A stretch of DNA of 64,000 bases, from NCBI RefSeq assembly GCF_023740735.1, contig NZ_JAMRXH010000013.1, forward strand, positions 1 through 64,000. The letters run 5' to 3'. The position numbers and the translations under genes were made by a program. This stretch comes from Nocardia sp. CDC159 (lineage in GTDB: Bacteria; Actinomycetota; Actinomycetes; Mycobacteriales; Mycobacteriaceae). Position 1 is the first letter of the stretch. Each line of letters opens with the position of its first letter. Shown here piece after piece: positions 1-6,737 of the stretch. A model generated the notes under the pieces. The model saw only the letters and a program-made list of their open reading frames with translations. It was not told the DNA's origin and did not search any database.

Positions 1-40
1 GGGTGTAGGTGACCGGTACTAATAGGCCGAGGGCTTACCA
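1..40 (+). rRNA. 23S ribosomal RNA, 3' end (partial)
   Basis: The first bases carry the conserved 23S 3'-terminal sequence GACCGGTACTAATAGGCCGA followed by GGGCTTACC. The gene begins before the window. The exact mature end, near base 40, is an estimate from the usual actinobacterial 23S terminus. It is followed by a short spacer and 5S rRNA, the normal order of an rrn operon. Confidence 0.93.
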
Positions 41-66
41 ACAAAGGTGCTACGCGTCCACTGTGC

Positions 67-92
67 GGTATCTGAAACAACACACAGATACC
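67..92 (+). other. 23S-5S spacer hairpin
   Basis: GGTATCTG (67-74) pairs perfectly with CAGATACC (85-92) across a 10-base loop. Its place just after the 23S end suggests a structure used in rRNA processing; that role is inferred. The rest of the 41-156 spacer shows nothing else. Confidence 0.5.
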
Positions 93-156
93 AGAAGACG
101 AGGGATGGGAGTGTTTGTGCTCCTGGGCCTTGGCTTGCTGTGTACAGTTTCATAGA

Positions 157-273
157 GTTACGGCGGTTATAGCGGTGGGGAAACGCCCGGTCCCATTCCG
201 AACCCGGAAGCTAAGCCTGCCAGCGCCGATGGTACTGCACTCGACAGGGTGTGGGAGAGTAGGACACCGCCGG
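157..273 (+). rRNA. rrf: 5S ribosomal RNA
   Basis: About 117 bases with the 5S hallmarks: the 5' strand GTTACGGCGGTTATAGCG pairs with the 3' end (GGACACCGCCGGAC), and the conserved core CCCGGTCCCATTCCGAACC with GGAAGCTAAGCC is present, as is the loop E region (GTGGGAGAGTAGG). It lies about 115 bases after the 23S end and is followed at once by a strong terminator, so it closes the rRNA operon. Confidence 0.96.
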
Positions 274-285
274 ACATACTTTCAG

Positions 286-317
286 AAAGGCCCCCAACAC
301 AGTTGGGGGCCTTTCGC
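286..317 (+). terminator. Rho-independent terminator of the rRNA operon
   Basis: A perfect 13-bp stem (AAAGGCCCCCAAC at 286-298 with GTTGGGGGCCTTT at 302-314) closes a 3-base loop and ends in a short T run. It lies 12 bases after 5S rRNA. Confidence 0.93.
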
Positions 318-408
318 ATGTCCGTACCATTTCGCGTCCACTGACACAGTTCTCATCGCCACCTACGCCGCTCGCGAAGGCCGGCTGCGCTCTGCCAAGC
401 TCGTAGGT

Positions 409-1371
409 ATGGCCTTGCAGACATCGTTCACGAAGTCCCTGTCCATCCGATACCCGATCGCCTCGGCACCGATGGGCGGGGAGGCCGGCGGCGCACTCGC
501 GGCGGCGGTTTCCAACGGAGGCGGCCTCGGTCTGATCGGCGCGGGACGCGGTGACCGGGAATGGCTCACCCGCGAGGCGCGCACGGCCCGGGAGTCGACC
601 GTCGAGCCGTGGGGTATCGGCTTCCTCACCTGGGCCATCGATGCCGACGCCGTGGCCTTCGCCCTGGAATTCGCACCCGCGGCGATCATGCTGTCGTTCG
701 GTGACCCGCAGCCGTTCGCACGGCGGGTGCTCGACTCCGGGGCCAAGCTGATCCTGCAGGTGACCGATCTGGAGGAGGCCCACCGCGCGCTCGATGCCGG
801 TGCCGACATCATCGTCGCCCAGGGCAGCGATGCCGGCGGTCACTGTGGTGAGAACGGCATGGGCACATTGTCTTTCGTCCCCGCGGTGGTCGACCTGGCC
901 GGTTCGACGCCGGTGCTCGCCGCGGGCGGGATCGCCGACGGTCGCGGACTGGCCGCGGCGCTGACGCTCGGTGCGTCCGGGGTACTGATCGGCACCCGTT
1001 TCCAAGCCACCCCGGAGGCGCTGGTCTCGGCCGATCTGCGCGCGGCCCTGCTCGACGCCTCCGGCGCGGACACCGAATGCAACCGCACCCTCGACATCGC
1101 CCGCGGCGCGCCCTGGCCGCACCGCTACCCCGCCCGCACCCTGCGCAACGAATTTCTCGATCGCTGGCGCGGCCGCGACGAGGAATTGCGTTCGGACGCA
1201 ACGGCCCTTCGGGAGTATCGCGACGCCCTCGAGCGCGGCGACCTGACCGCCGCCCCGGTCTGGGCGGGCCAGTCCGTCGGCCTGGTGACCGCCATCGACT
1301 CGGCCCGAGATCTCGTCGCTACGATCGCCGCCGAGGCCGAGCAAGCCCTTACCCGCGCCACGGCGCATTGA
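409..1371 (+). CDS. Nitronate monooxygenase / 2-nitropropane dioxygenase family protein
   Basis: 320 aa. An FMN-dependent TIM-barrel enzyme of the family that oxidises alkyl nitronates. The protein starts with the family's substrate-side motif (PIASAPMGG) and carries the diagnostic AQGSDAGGH segment, with His145 at the position of the catalytic base, then the phosphate-binding AAGGIADGRG and GVLIGTRF segments. The reading frame is open upstream into the 5S gene, so ATG 409 is chosen because conserved sequence begins right after it. It stands alone after the rRNA terminator. Many family members are annotated only by fold, so the true substrate is not certain. Confidence 0.88.
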   Translation: MALQTSFTKSLSIRYPIASAPMGGEAGGALAAAVSNGGGLGLIGAGRGDREWLTREARTARESTVEPWGIGFLTWAIDADAVAFALEFAPAAIMLSFGDPQPFARRVLDSGAKLILQVTDLEEAHRALDAGADIIVAQGSDAGGHCGENGMGTLSFVPAVVDLAGSTPVLAAGGIADGRGLAAALTLGASGVLIGTRFQATPEALVSADLRAALLDASGADTECNRTLDIARGAPWPHRYPARTLRNEFLDRWRGRDEELRSDATALREYRDALERGDLTAAPVWAGQSVGLVTAIDSARDLVATIAAEAEQALTRATAH

Positions 1372-1387
1372 GCCGAACCGGACCTGT

Positions 1388-1852
1388 TCAGGCGCCCAGC
1401 GCGAGCGCGACGGCCTCGGTCGGGTCGGCGGCGGTTGTGATCGCAACGGCATTGCCGTCCCGGTCGAGCACTGTCCAACCGCCCAGGGACACAACGGGAA
1501 TGCCGCGGCGCCGGGCCAGTGCCAGCTCCGACAGGGTCCCCCACGAGCCGCCGATCACGATGACCGCATCGGCGGACTCGACCAGGATGGCATTGCGGGC
1601 CTCGCCCATATTCGTATAGATCACGGCGGAGAGGTTTCGGCAGGCCGCGGTGCGATCGGTATCGGGCCGTACGCCGATCACCAAACCGCCTGCGCCGCTG
1701 GCGCCTTCGGCAACGGCGGCCATGACGCCCGGGCCGCCGCCGCACAACACCGTCGCACCGGCCTCGGCCAGCATACGACCCACCTCGCGGGCGCGTGCGG
1801 CCTCGATCCGATCGCAGTCGCGCGGGCCGCAGACCGCGACCTGAGGCGTCAT
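1388..1852 (-). CDS. LOG/SLOG-family protein (TIGR00725-like)
   Basis: 154 aa. A Rossmann-like protein related to the lysine-decarboxylase-like (LOG) nucleotide-binding family. GGGPGVM (38-44) and GGSWGTLSE (101-109) match the family's PGGxGTxxE-type phosphate-binding signatures. Its start overlaps the stop of the SRPBCC gene by 4 bases (ATGA), so it is the last gene of a three-gene operon read leftward (ArsR, SRPBCC, LOG). True LOG proteins release cytokinins from nucleotides; this short single-domain version belongs to a branch without a settled function, so no substrate is claimed. Confidence 0.85.
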   Translation of the reverse strand: MTPQVAVCGPRDCDRIEAARAREVGRMLAEAGATVLCGGGPGVMAAVAEGASGAGGLVIGVRPDTDRTAACRNLSAVIYTNMGEARNAILVESADAVIVIGGSWGTLSELALARRRGIPVVSLGGWTVLDRDGNAVAITTAADPTEAVALALGA

Positions 1853-2298
1853 CGGGAGGACGGCGTGCGTTCGAGTTCCCTTGCCAGGGCGTACAATTGG
1901 TTACCGGTGCCCTCTTCGCGCCAGGCGGGCTGCTCATGGCCGTCGAGATAGACACCGTGTTCGGTCACCACCAGGCGCGTGCCCGCCTCGGTCGCCACGA
2001 ATTCCACCGCGGCCAGCGATATCGTCGCCACGGTCTCGCCCCAGTGCATCGTGGAGGTGTAGACGAGGCGCTCGTCGGGGACGATCTCCTGATAGACGGT
2101 CTCGAACATCAGGTCGACGCCGTCATGGACGCCCCTGGCGGTCTCTCGGCCGCCGACCCGGAAGTCGAGTTGGTGCTGGGCGCTGCTCCCGGCGAACCAG
2201 CGGGCCTTGATCGCGGGGTCGGACCAGGCGGCGAAAACCGTTGCGGGCGAGGCGTTGTACTCGCGTTCGAGGGTGAAGGTGGCGTGGACGACGGACAT
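1849..2298 (-). CDS. SRPBCC / AHSA1-type ligand-binding protein
   Basis: 149 aa. A START-like (AHSA1) fold that encloses a hydrophobic ligand. The N-terminal FTLEREYNASPATVFAAWSD, the following ARWF and the C-terminal long helix (GTGNQLYALARELER) are typical. The ATG at 2298 is fixed by a GAGGAG ribosome site that overlaps the TAA stop of the ArsR gene two bases upstream, so translation is probably coupled. ArsR-SRPBCC pairs are common in actinobacteria, where the regulator controls its partner; the ligand is unknown. Confidence 0.88.
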   Translation of the reverse strand: MSVVHATFTLEREYNASPATVFAAWSDPAIKARWFAGSSAQHQLDFRVGGRETARGVHDGVDLMFETVYQEIVPDERLVYTSTMHWGETVATISLAAVEFVATEAGTRLVVTEHGVYLDGHEQPAWREEGTGNQLYALARELERTPSSR

Positions 2299-2300
2299 GG

Positions 2301-2639
2301 TTACTCCTCGTGATCGGTGTGCTCGGCGAGGATCTCGCCGAGTGCGTCCAGCCGGCGCTCCCAGGCGGTCCGCCGCGCCCCGAGCCATCGCTCGGCGTCC
2401 CGCAGCGCATCGGGCACCAGCTGGCAGGTTCGTACTCTCCCAACCTTTTCCGACCGCACCAGCCCGGCATCCTGCAGCACCTGCAAATGCTGGACCACGG
2501 CCGCCAGCGACATCGACAGCGGCTCGGCGAGTGAACTCACACTCGCGGGGCCGCTGCTCAGTCGCTCCAGCAGCCGCCGCCGAGTGGGATCGGCGAGTGC
2601 GCGGAAGATTTGATCGAGCTCCTCGGATTGGTTAAGCAC
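2301..2639 (-). CDS. ArsR-family winged-helix transcriptional regulator
   Basis: 112 aa, the usual length for a small ArsR repressor. The DNA-binding domain covers about residues 8-90: IFRALADPTRRRLLERL, the recognition region SLAEPLSMSLAAVVQHLQVL and the wing DAGLVRSEKVGRVRT. No cysteine metal site of the ArsR/CadC kind is visible, so it probably senses something other than metal. It is the first gene of the ArsR-SRPBCC-LOG operon and likely controls that operon through the repeats just upstream. Confidence 0.9.
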   Translation of the reverse strand: MLNQSEELDQIFRALADPTRRRLLERLSSGPASVSSLAEPLSMSLAAVVQHLQVLQDAGLVRSEKVGRVRTCQLVPDALRDAERWLGARRTAWERRLDALGEILAEHTDHEE

Positions 2640-2641
2640 CG

Positions 2642-2692
2642 ACTTAAGTATAGAACGAATGGGTCGATAGTCAAGAGGTCACTTAACTATTG
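2642..2692. promoter_or_regulatory. Direct repeats upstream of arsR (possible operator)
   Basis: ACTTAAGTATAG (2642-2653) and ACTTAACTATTG (2681-2692) agree at 10 of 12 bases, 39 bases apart, in an AT-rich stretch directly upstream of the ArsR start. AT-rich repeats next to an ArsR gene are usual autoregulatory sites; binding is inferred. Confidence 0.4.
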
Positions 2693-3236
2693 TCTGTCCG
2701 GAGTTTCGGAAACCGACATCCTTTCACGCACAACGCATCCCGTGTGCTCAGTCCGATTCGGGCGGTTCGGGGCCTGCGGGATGGTGCGAACGGCTCGCTA
2801 CCTCCATTGCCTCGGGACGGCGCGTGTTCGCCCCTCTTGGCGGCCGGTTGTCCGGTGGCGCGAACGAGCGCGCGCGCCGATGTCGGGGTCGCCCGGCCGG
2901 ACCCGATCTGCGGGCCTCATCCGCATTCGACCTGGTCCGGGCATATGTCGCACTTGCCGCAATAAGTACCGCTCGGTGCGATTTTCGGGCCGAGTCCTCA
3001 TAGCGGTGAGAATTTCCAAATAATAGCTAAAAAAATCCTCCAAAAAGTCTTCCCCTGATCGACGCGATCGACTATCGTCCGATTCGGCAAATTGTCAGTG
3101 ACCCGGTCGTTGCTGTTTGTCAACCACATCCCAGGTCAAAGAGACAACTTTCGGCTAACACGCGAAAAGTCGGAGGTACAACCGAAGAGCCCGATCTATG
3201 ACGAGGGGATCGGGCCCTTCGGTAAAGTCCTGCGCA
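2693..3236. other. Intergenic region without a supported gene
   Basis: About 540 bases. The open frames here are short, arginine-rich and without recognisable domains. The last 250 bases are AT-richer (for example around 3020-3060) and probably hold the promoter of the TetR gene. Nothing else is seen. Confidence 0.5.
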
Positions 3237-3869
3237 ATGTCACAGGAAACGAACGCGGGCAGGATGTACGCCGGGCAGCCCGTAGAAGACCGGCAACGGC
3301 AGCGACGTGCGCGTTTTCTGGAGTCCGGATTGACGGTTTTCAGCCGAGACGGCTATGCCAACAGCTCGGTCGGAGCCATCTGTAAAGATGCCGGACTCTC
3401 CTCACGGCAGTTCTACGAGGAGTTCACCGGGCGCGAATCGCTGCTGCTCGAGCTCTACGAACATATCGACCGGGAGTCACGGGAGGCGGTATCGGCCGCA
3501 CTGGCCGACCATCCCGACCACAGCGCGGTCGGAGCCATCGACGCGGCCGTGCGGGCCTACGTCGAATCCATCGGCCGCGATCCGCGTCGGGCGCGCATCG
3601 TGCTGGTCGAGGTGGTCGGCGCGGGACCGAAGGTCGAGAAATTCCGACTGGAATTACGCCGGGCCTGGGGATCGCTCCTGGCCGGTGCGGCGGAAGACGC
3701 TGCGCTACAAGGGGAGATCCCGCTCGGCGACTACGAGATGCGCTCGCTCGCGATCATCGGTGCGGTCAACTACGTCGTCGACGCGTGGAGCGGATCGGAA
3801 CCGCGTCGGCCCCTCGACGATGTGATCCGAGTGCTGCGCCGGGTGATCATCGGAGCCCTCAGCGCATAG
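3237..3869 (+). CDS. TetR-family transcriptional regulator
   Basis: 210 aa from the ATG at 3237 (an in-frame ATG at 3264 is possible). The N-terminal helix-turn-helix is clear: GYANSSVGAICKDAGLSSRQFYEEF (about 39-63), followed by a helical ligand-binding domain. The frame continues upstream to 3198, but the sequence before 3237 shows no family similarity. The TrkA-type gene begins 33 bases downstream on the same strand, so the two could share a transcript; no operator is obvious. Ligand unknown. Confidence 0.88.
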   Translation: MSQETNAGRMYAGQPVEDRQRQRRARFLESGLTVFSRDGYANSSVGAICKDAGLSSRQFYEEFTGRESLLLELYEHIDRESREAVSAALADHPDHSAVGAIDAAVRAYVESIGRDPRRARIVLVEVVGAGPKVEKFRLELRRAWGSLLAGAAEDAALQGEIPLGDYEMRSLAIIGAVNYVVDAWSGSEPRRPLDDVIRVLRRVIIGALSA

Positions 3870-3902
3870 CTGAGGTGTCCGATTCGCTCTAGCATCGCTG
3901 GT

Positions 3903-5576
3903 ATGCACGTCCATGAGGGGGGCGGGACGGCCCCGAGTTTCGTTGTCTGCGGGGATAATCCGCTCGTCTACCAGCTGTCCCTGCAGCTGGTGACCCGGTT
4001 CGCCGACGCGACCGTGACCGTCGTACTGCCTAACCGCGACGGTGCGTACGTACCGCAGCTGGAGCGATTGGAGCGGGTGCGGATCCAGTGCTCGGACCGA
4101 TTGGACGAGGAGACGTTGCGGCGGGCGGGCGTGGCGCAGGCGCGTGCGTTGGTGCTCGTGGACCAGGCCGACGTGGAGAACTTCCATGCCGCCCTGCGCG
4201 CACACGAGCTCAATGCGCACATCCGGCTGGTGGTCCGGATGTTCAACACCGGCCTGGGGTTTCGCATTCGCAGCCTGTTCGCCGACTGCGTCGTGCTGTC
4301 GATCTCCGAGATCGCCGCGCCGTCGTTCATCGCGGCGGCGCTCGGCGAGAAGGCGCTGGACTATCTGCGGCTCGGGGAACGGACGCTGTATGTCACCGGG
4401 GCGGGGGACGCACCGGCCGGAAAGGTGGTCTGCGCGCTGACCGAGCCGGACGGGGCCATCCGGCTGCTGCCGCCCGGTCGCGGTGGTGAGCGGGTGCTGG
4501 CGTTGGCGGATCGGGCGCCGTATCGGCCCAACCGGCGCAGCCGTTGGCTGCGCATCGTGCGCTATCTGATGCGAAACAACCTCGTTCGGCTGGTGCTGGT
4601 GTTGCTGACGCTGATGACACTCGGTTGCGTGGGCCTGGTGGCGATCGGAACCGCCTGGGGCGACGCGATTTACGAGACGCTGCTCGATGCCGCCGGGGCC
4701 GCGCAGCCCGAACACCACCGCGATCCCATCTTCAAGGTGCTGCAGGTGGGCGTTGTATTCACCGGGCTGGCACTGACTCCGGTCGTGACCGCCATGGTCG
4801 TGGGCGGCGTGCTGCGCGCCCAGCTGTCGGAACAGATCGGTCCCGATCCCGCGGATTTCTCCGACCACGTCGTGGTGGCCGGGTTGGGCAATGTCGGCTC
4901 CCGCGTGATGGAGCAGCTGTGCGATCTCGGCGTACCCGTGGTCGGCCTGGATTACGACGAGAACTCCCGCGGTATCGCGCTGGCCCGCACGCTCGGGGTG
5001 CCGGTGGTGATCGGCCAGGCCACCTGGGAGGATTCGCTGCGCGCGGTCGGTGTCTCCCGGGCCCGCGCGCTGGTGCTGCTGACCAGCAGCGATGCGGTCA
5101 ATCTGGAGGCGGCGCTGCTCGGCCAGTCCTACCGCGACGACCTGCGGGTGGTGCTGCGGCTGTACGATGACGACCTCGCCGAGCGAGTCCAGAAGAGCCT
5201 CGGAAAGGCCGTGGTGCGCAGCGTGTTCCAGCTCGCGGCCGACGGCTTCGCGGCCGCGGCCGCCGAGCGCCGGGTGATCGCGACGCTGTCGGTCAACTCC
5301 GACACCCTGATGGTCGCCGAGGTCCCGGTCGAGCCGGAATCGGAACTGGTGGGCAGGCCCATCCGCGCCGCCGACCTCACCGAGCACACCCGCGTCATCG
5401 CCCTGCAGCGCGCGGTCGGCGCGGAGCTGGAGTGGCAACCGGATCCGGAAACCCTACTGGCCCAGGGCAACCAACTGGTGGTGGTATCCACCCGCACGGG
5501 CCTCGAGCAGCTGCTGTCCCGCAGCGAGGGCAGCGCCGACGGCGATCCCACCGCACCGGACCCATTGCCCGGCTGA
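3903..5576 (+). CDS. TrkA-N domain membrane protein with two NAD-binding domains
   Basis: 557 aa. Domain order is TrkA-N (about 12-205), two transmembrane helices (about 228-249 and 280-302), then a second TrkA-N (from about 321) with a good dinucleotide loop GLGNVG (327-332) and a C-terminal RCK_C-like part. The first domain has a poorer nucleotide loop (VCGDNPLVYQL). Such proteins gate or regulate ion flux in response to NAD(H) or ATP. The loop between the helices lacks a K+-channel filter (no TVGYG-like motif), so it is not a standard two-helix channel. It follows the TetR gene by 33 bases and is followed by repeats. Confidence 0.8.
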   Translation: MHVHEGGGTAPSFVVCGDNPLVYQLSLQLVTRFADATVTVVLPNRDGAYVPQLERLERVRIQCSDRLDEETLRRAGVAQARALVLVDQADVENFHAALRAHELNAHIRLVVRMFNTGLGFRIRSLFADCVVLSISEIAAPSFIAAALGEKALDYLRLGERTLYVTGAGDAPAGKVVCALTEPDGAIRLLPPGRGGERVLALADRAPYRPNRRSRWLRIVRYLMRNNLVRLVLVLLTLMTLGCVGLVAIGTAWGDAIYETLLDAAGAAQPEHHRDPIFKVLQVGVVFTGLALTPVVTAMVVGGVLRAQLSEQIGPDPADFSDHVVVAGLGNVGSRVMEQLCDLGVPVVGLDYDENSRGIALARTLGVPVVIGQATWEDSLRAVGVSRARALVLLTSSDAVNLEAALLGQSYRDDLRVVLRLYDDDLAERVQKSLGKAVVRSVFQLAADGFAAAAAERRVIATLSVNSDTLMVAEVPVEPESELVGRPIRAADLTEHTRVIALQRAVGAELEWQPDPETLLAQGNQLVVVSTRTGLEQLLSRSEGSADGDPTAPDPLPG

Positions 5577-5608
5577 TCCCGGCGAAAAGCGTGCCGGGAT
5601 AAGGAAGG
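5574..5608. repeat. Half copy of a palindromic dispersed repeat
   Basis: ATCCCGGCGAAAAGCGTGCCGGGATAAGG overlaps the stop of the TrkA-type gene. It resembles the right arm of the inverted repeat at 27010-27074 (shared pattern: CCGGC-GAAAAGC-[AG]CG-CGGGAT, with CTTCCTTATCCCGGC on the other strand), which suggests a dispersed family. Confidence 0.5.
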
Positions 5609-5625
5609 TCTGGTGCGTGCCGGGT

Positions 5626-5838
5626 TATGAAGAGGCTGGGTGTGTGTCGGGGCACGAAGGAGCTGGGTGTGTGTCGGGGCACGAAGGAGCTGGGTGTGTG
5701 TCGGGGCACGAAGGAGCTGGGTGTGTGTCGGGGCGCGAAGAGGCTGGGTGTGTGTCGGGGCACGAAGGAGCTGGGTGTGTCGGGGCGCGAAGAGGCTGGG
5801 GGATGCCGGGATGACGGAGGAGTTGGGGGTGTGCCGGG
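5626..5838. repeat. 27-bp minisatellite array
   Basis: About eight head-to-tail units of roughly ACGAAGGAGCTGGGTGTGTG plus TCGGGGC. Three consecutive units (5654-5680, 5681-5707, 5708-5734) are identical; flanking units carry GAAGAGG for GAAGGAG or are shortened to 24-25 bases. Because 27 is a multiple of three, open frames run through it on both strands as 9-residue repeats, but there is no sign that it is translated. It sits between the TrkA-type gene and the hydrolase. Confidence 0.9.
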
Positions 5839-5867
5839 GTGACGATCGGCGGCGGGGACGCAGTAGC

Positions 5868-6737
5868 GTGCTGGGAGTGGAGATCGTTCCGATTCAGGTG
5901 CCCGATGGCAGTACCGTGCCGGTGCGGTTGATCGGGGCGCGGGGGGAGCATGTGCGGGCGATTACCGCCGATGCGCCGCGGCCGGTGGTTGTGATCATTC
6001 CTGGGCTGGGGGTGCCCGGGGCGTATTACGAGATGTTCGCGGCGCATTTGGCGCGGCGGGGGTTCGATGCGGCGATCGGGGAGTTGCGCGGTAACGGTGA
6101 CAGTCGCCCCAAGCCCGGTCCGGCCAGCGGATATGGGTATCAGGAACTGGTTTCGGTGGATTTTCCGGCGATGTTCGAGGTGGTGCGCGAGCGGTTTCCG
6201 GACAGTACGCCGTATCTGCTGGGGCACAGTATGGGCGGGCAGCTGGGGGTCATGTACGCGTCGCGGATTCGCGGGCGGCTGGGCGGGCTGATCCTGATCG
6301 CCTCGGGCACACCCTATTTCCGCGGCTACAACGGGCTCGCCCGCTCGGCCCTGCTGCTCGGCCCGGCGGCCATCTCGCTGACCGCCAACCTCGCCGGTTT
6401 CTGGCCCGGCGACCGGATTACCGCGGGCGGATTCGGCCGCCAGTCCAAGGTGCTGATCTCCGATTGGGCGCGGCTGGCCCGCACCGGCCGCTTCGAACCG
6501 GCCGGTGCGGACATCGACTACGAGGAACGCATCGCCCGACTGAAGCTGCCGGTGCTGTCGATCACGATCGAGGGCGACGACCTCACCCCGCGCGGATCGG
6601 CCGACCATCTGCTGGAGAAGCTGCCCAATGCCCGGATCAGCACCTGGCATCAGCCGGAAGCGCTGGGGCACAACGGCTGGATCACCAACCCGGCCACGAC
6701 GGTCGACCGCATCGAGAAGTGGATCCGCGACCTCTAG
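5868..6737 (+). CDS. Alpha/beta hydrolase
   Basis: 289 aa from GTG 5868 (GTG 5877 is equally possible). The frame is open back into the minisatellite, but recognisable protein begins only here. It has the oxyanion segment PGLGVPG, the nucleophile elbow GHSMGG and a C-terminal catalytic His in a GHNGW context. It is a serine hydrolase of the lysophospholipase/esterase kind; substrate unknown. No signal peptide. Its stop overlaps the stop of the convergent peptidase gene by 4 bases (CTAG). Confidence 0.83.
   Translation: MLGVEIVPIQVPDGSTVPVRLIGARGEHVRAITADAPRPVVVIIPGLGVPGAYYEMFAAHLARRGFDAAIGELRGNGDSRPKPGPASGYGYQELVSVDFPAMFEVVRERFPDSTPYLLGHSMGGQLGVMYASRIRGRLGGLILIASGTPYFRGYNGLARSALLLGPAAISLTANLAGFWPGDRITAGGFGRQSKVLISDWARLARTGRFEPAGADIDYEERIARLKLPVLSITIEGDDLTPRGSADHLLEKLPNARISTWHQPEALGHNGWITNPATTVDRIEKWIRDL

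Noticed and set aside
115..408. Extension of the nitronate monooxygenase gene upstream into 5S rRNA
   Set aside because: The frame is open by chance through the 5S gene and terminator; family sequence begins after ATG 409.
2690..3043. Small genes in the 2693-3236 gap
   Set aside because: Frames of 81-137 codons are Arg-rich, overlap each other on both strands and lack ribosome sites and homology.
3705..5438. A 577-codon minus-strand frame opposite the TrkA-type gene
   Set aside because: Shadow of a real gene; composition is biased and no family is recognised.
5626..5838. CRISPR array
   Set aside because: The repeat is tandem with no unique spacers, has short 27-base units and no cas genes nearby.
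5617..5842. Repeat-containing small proteins across the minisatellite
   Set aside because: Open frames exist in several frames and on both strands only because the unit length is a multiple of three; there is no ribosome site or family support.
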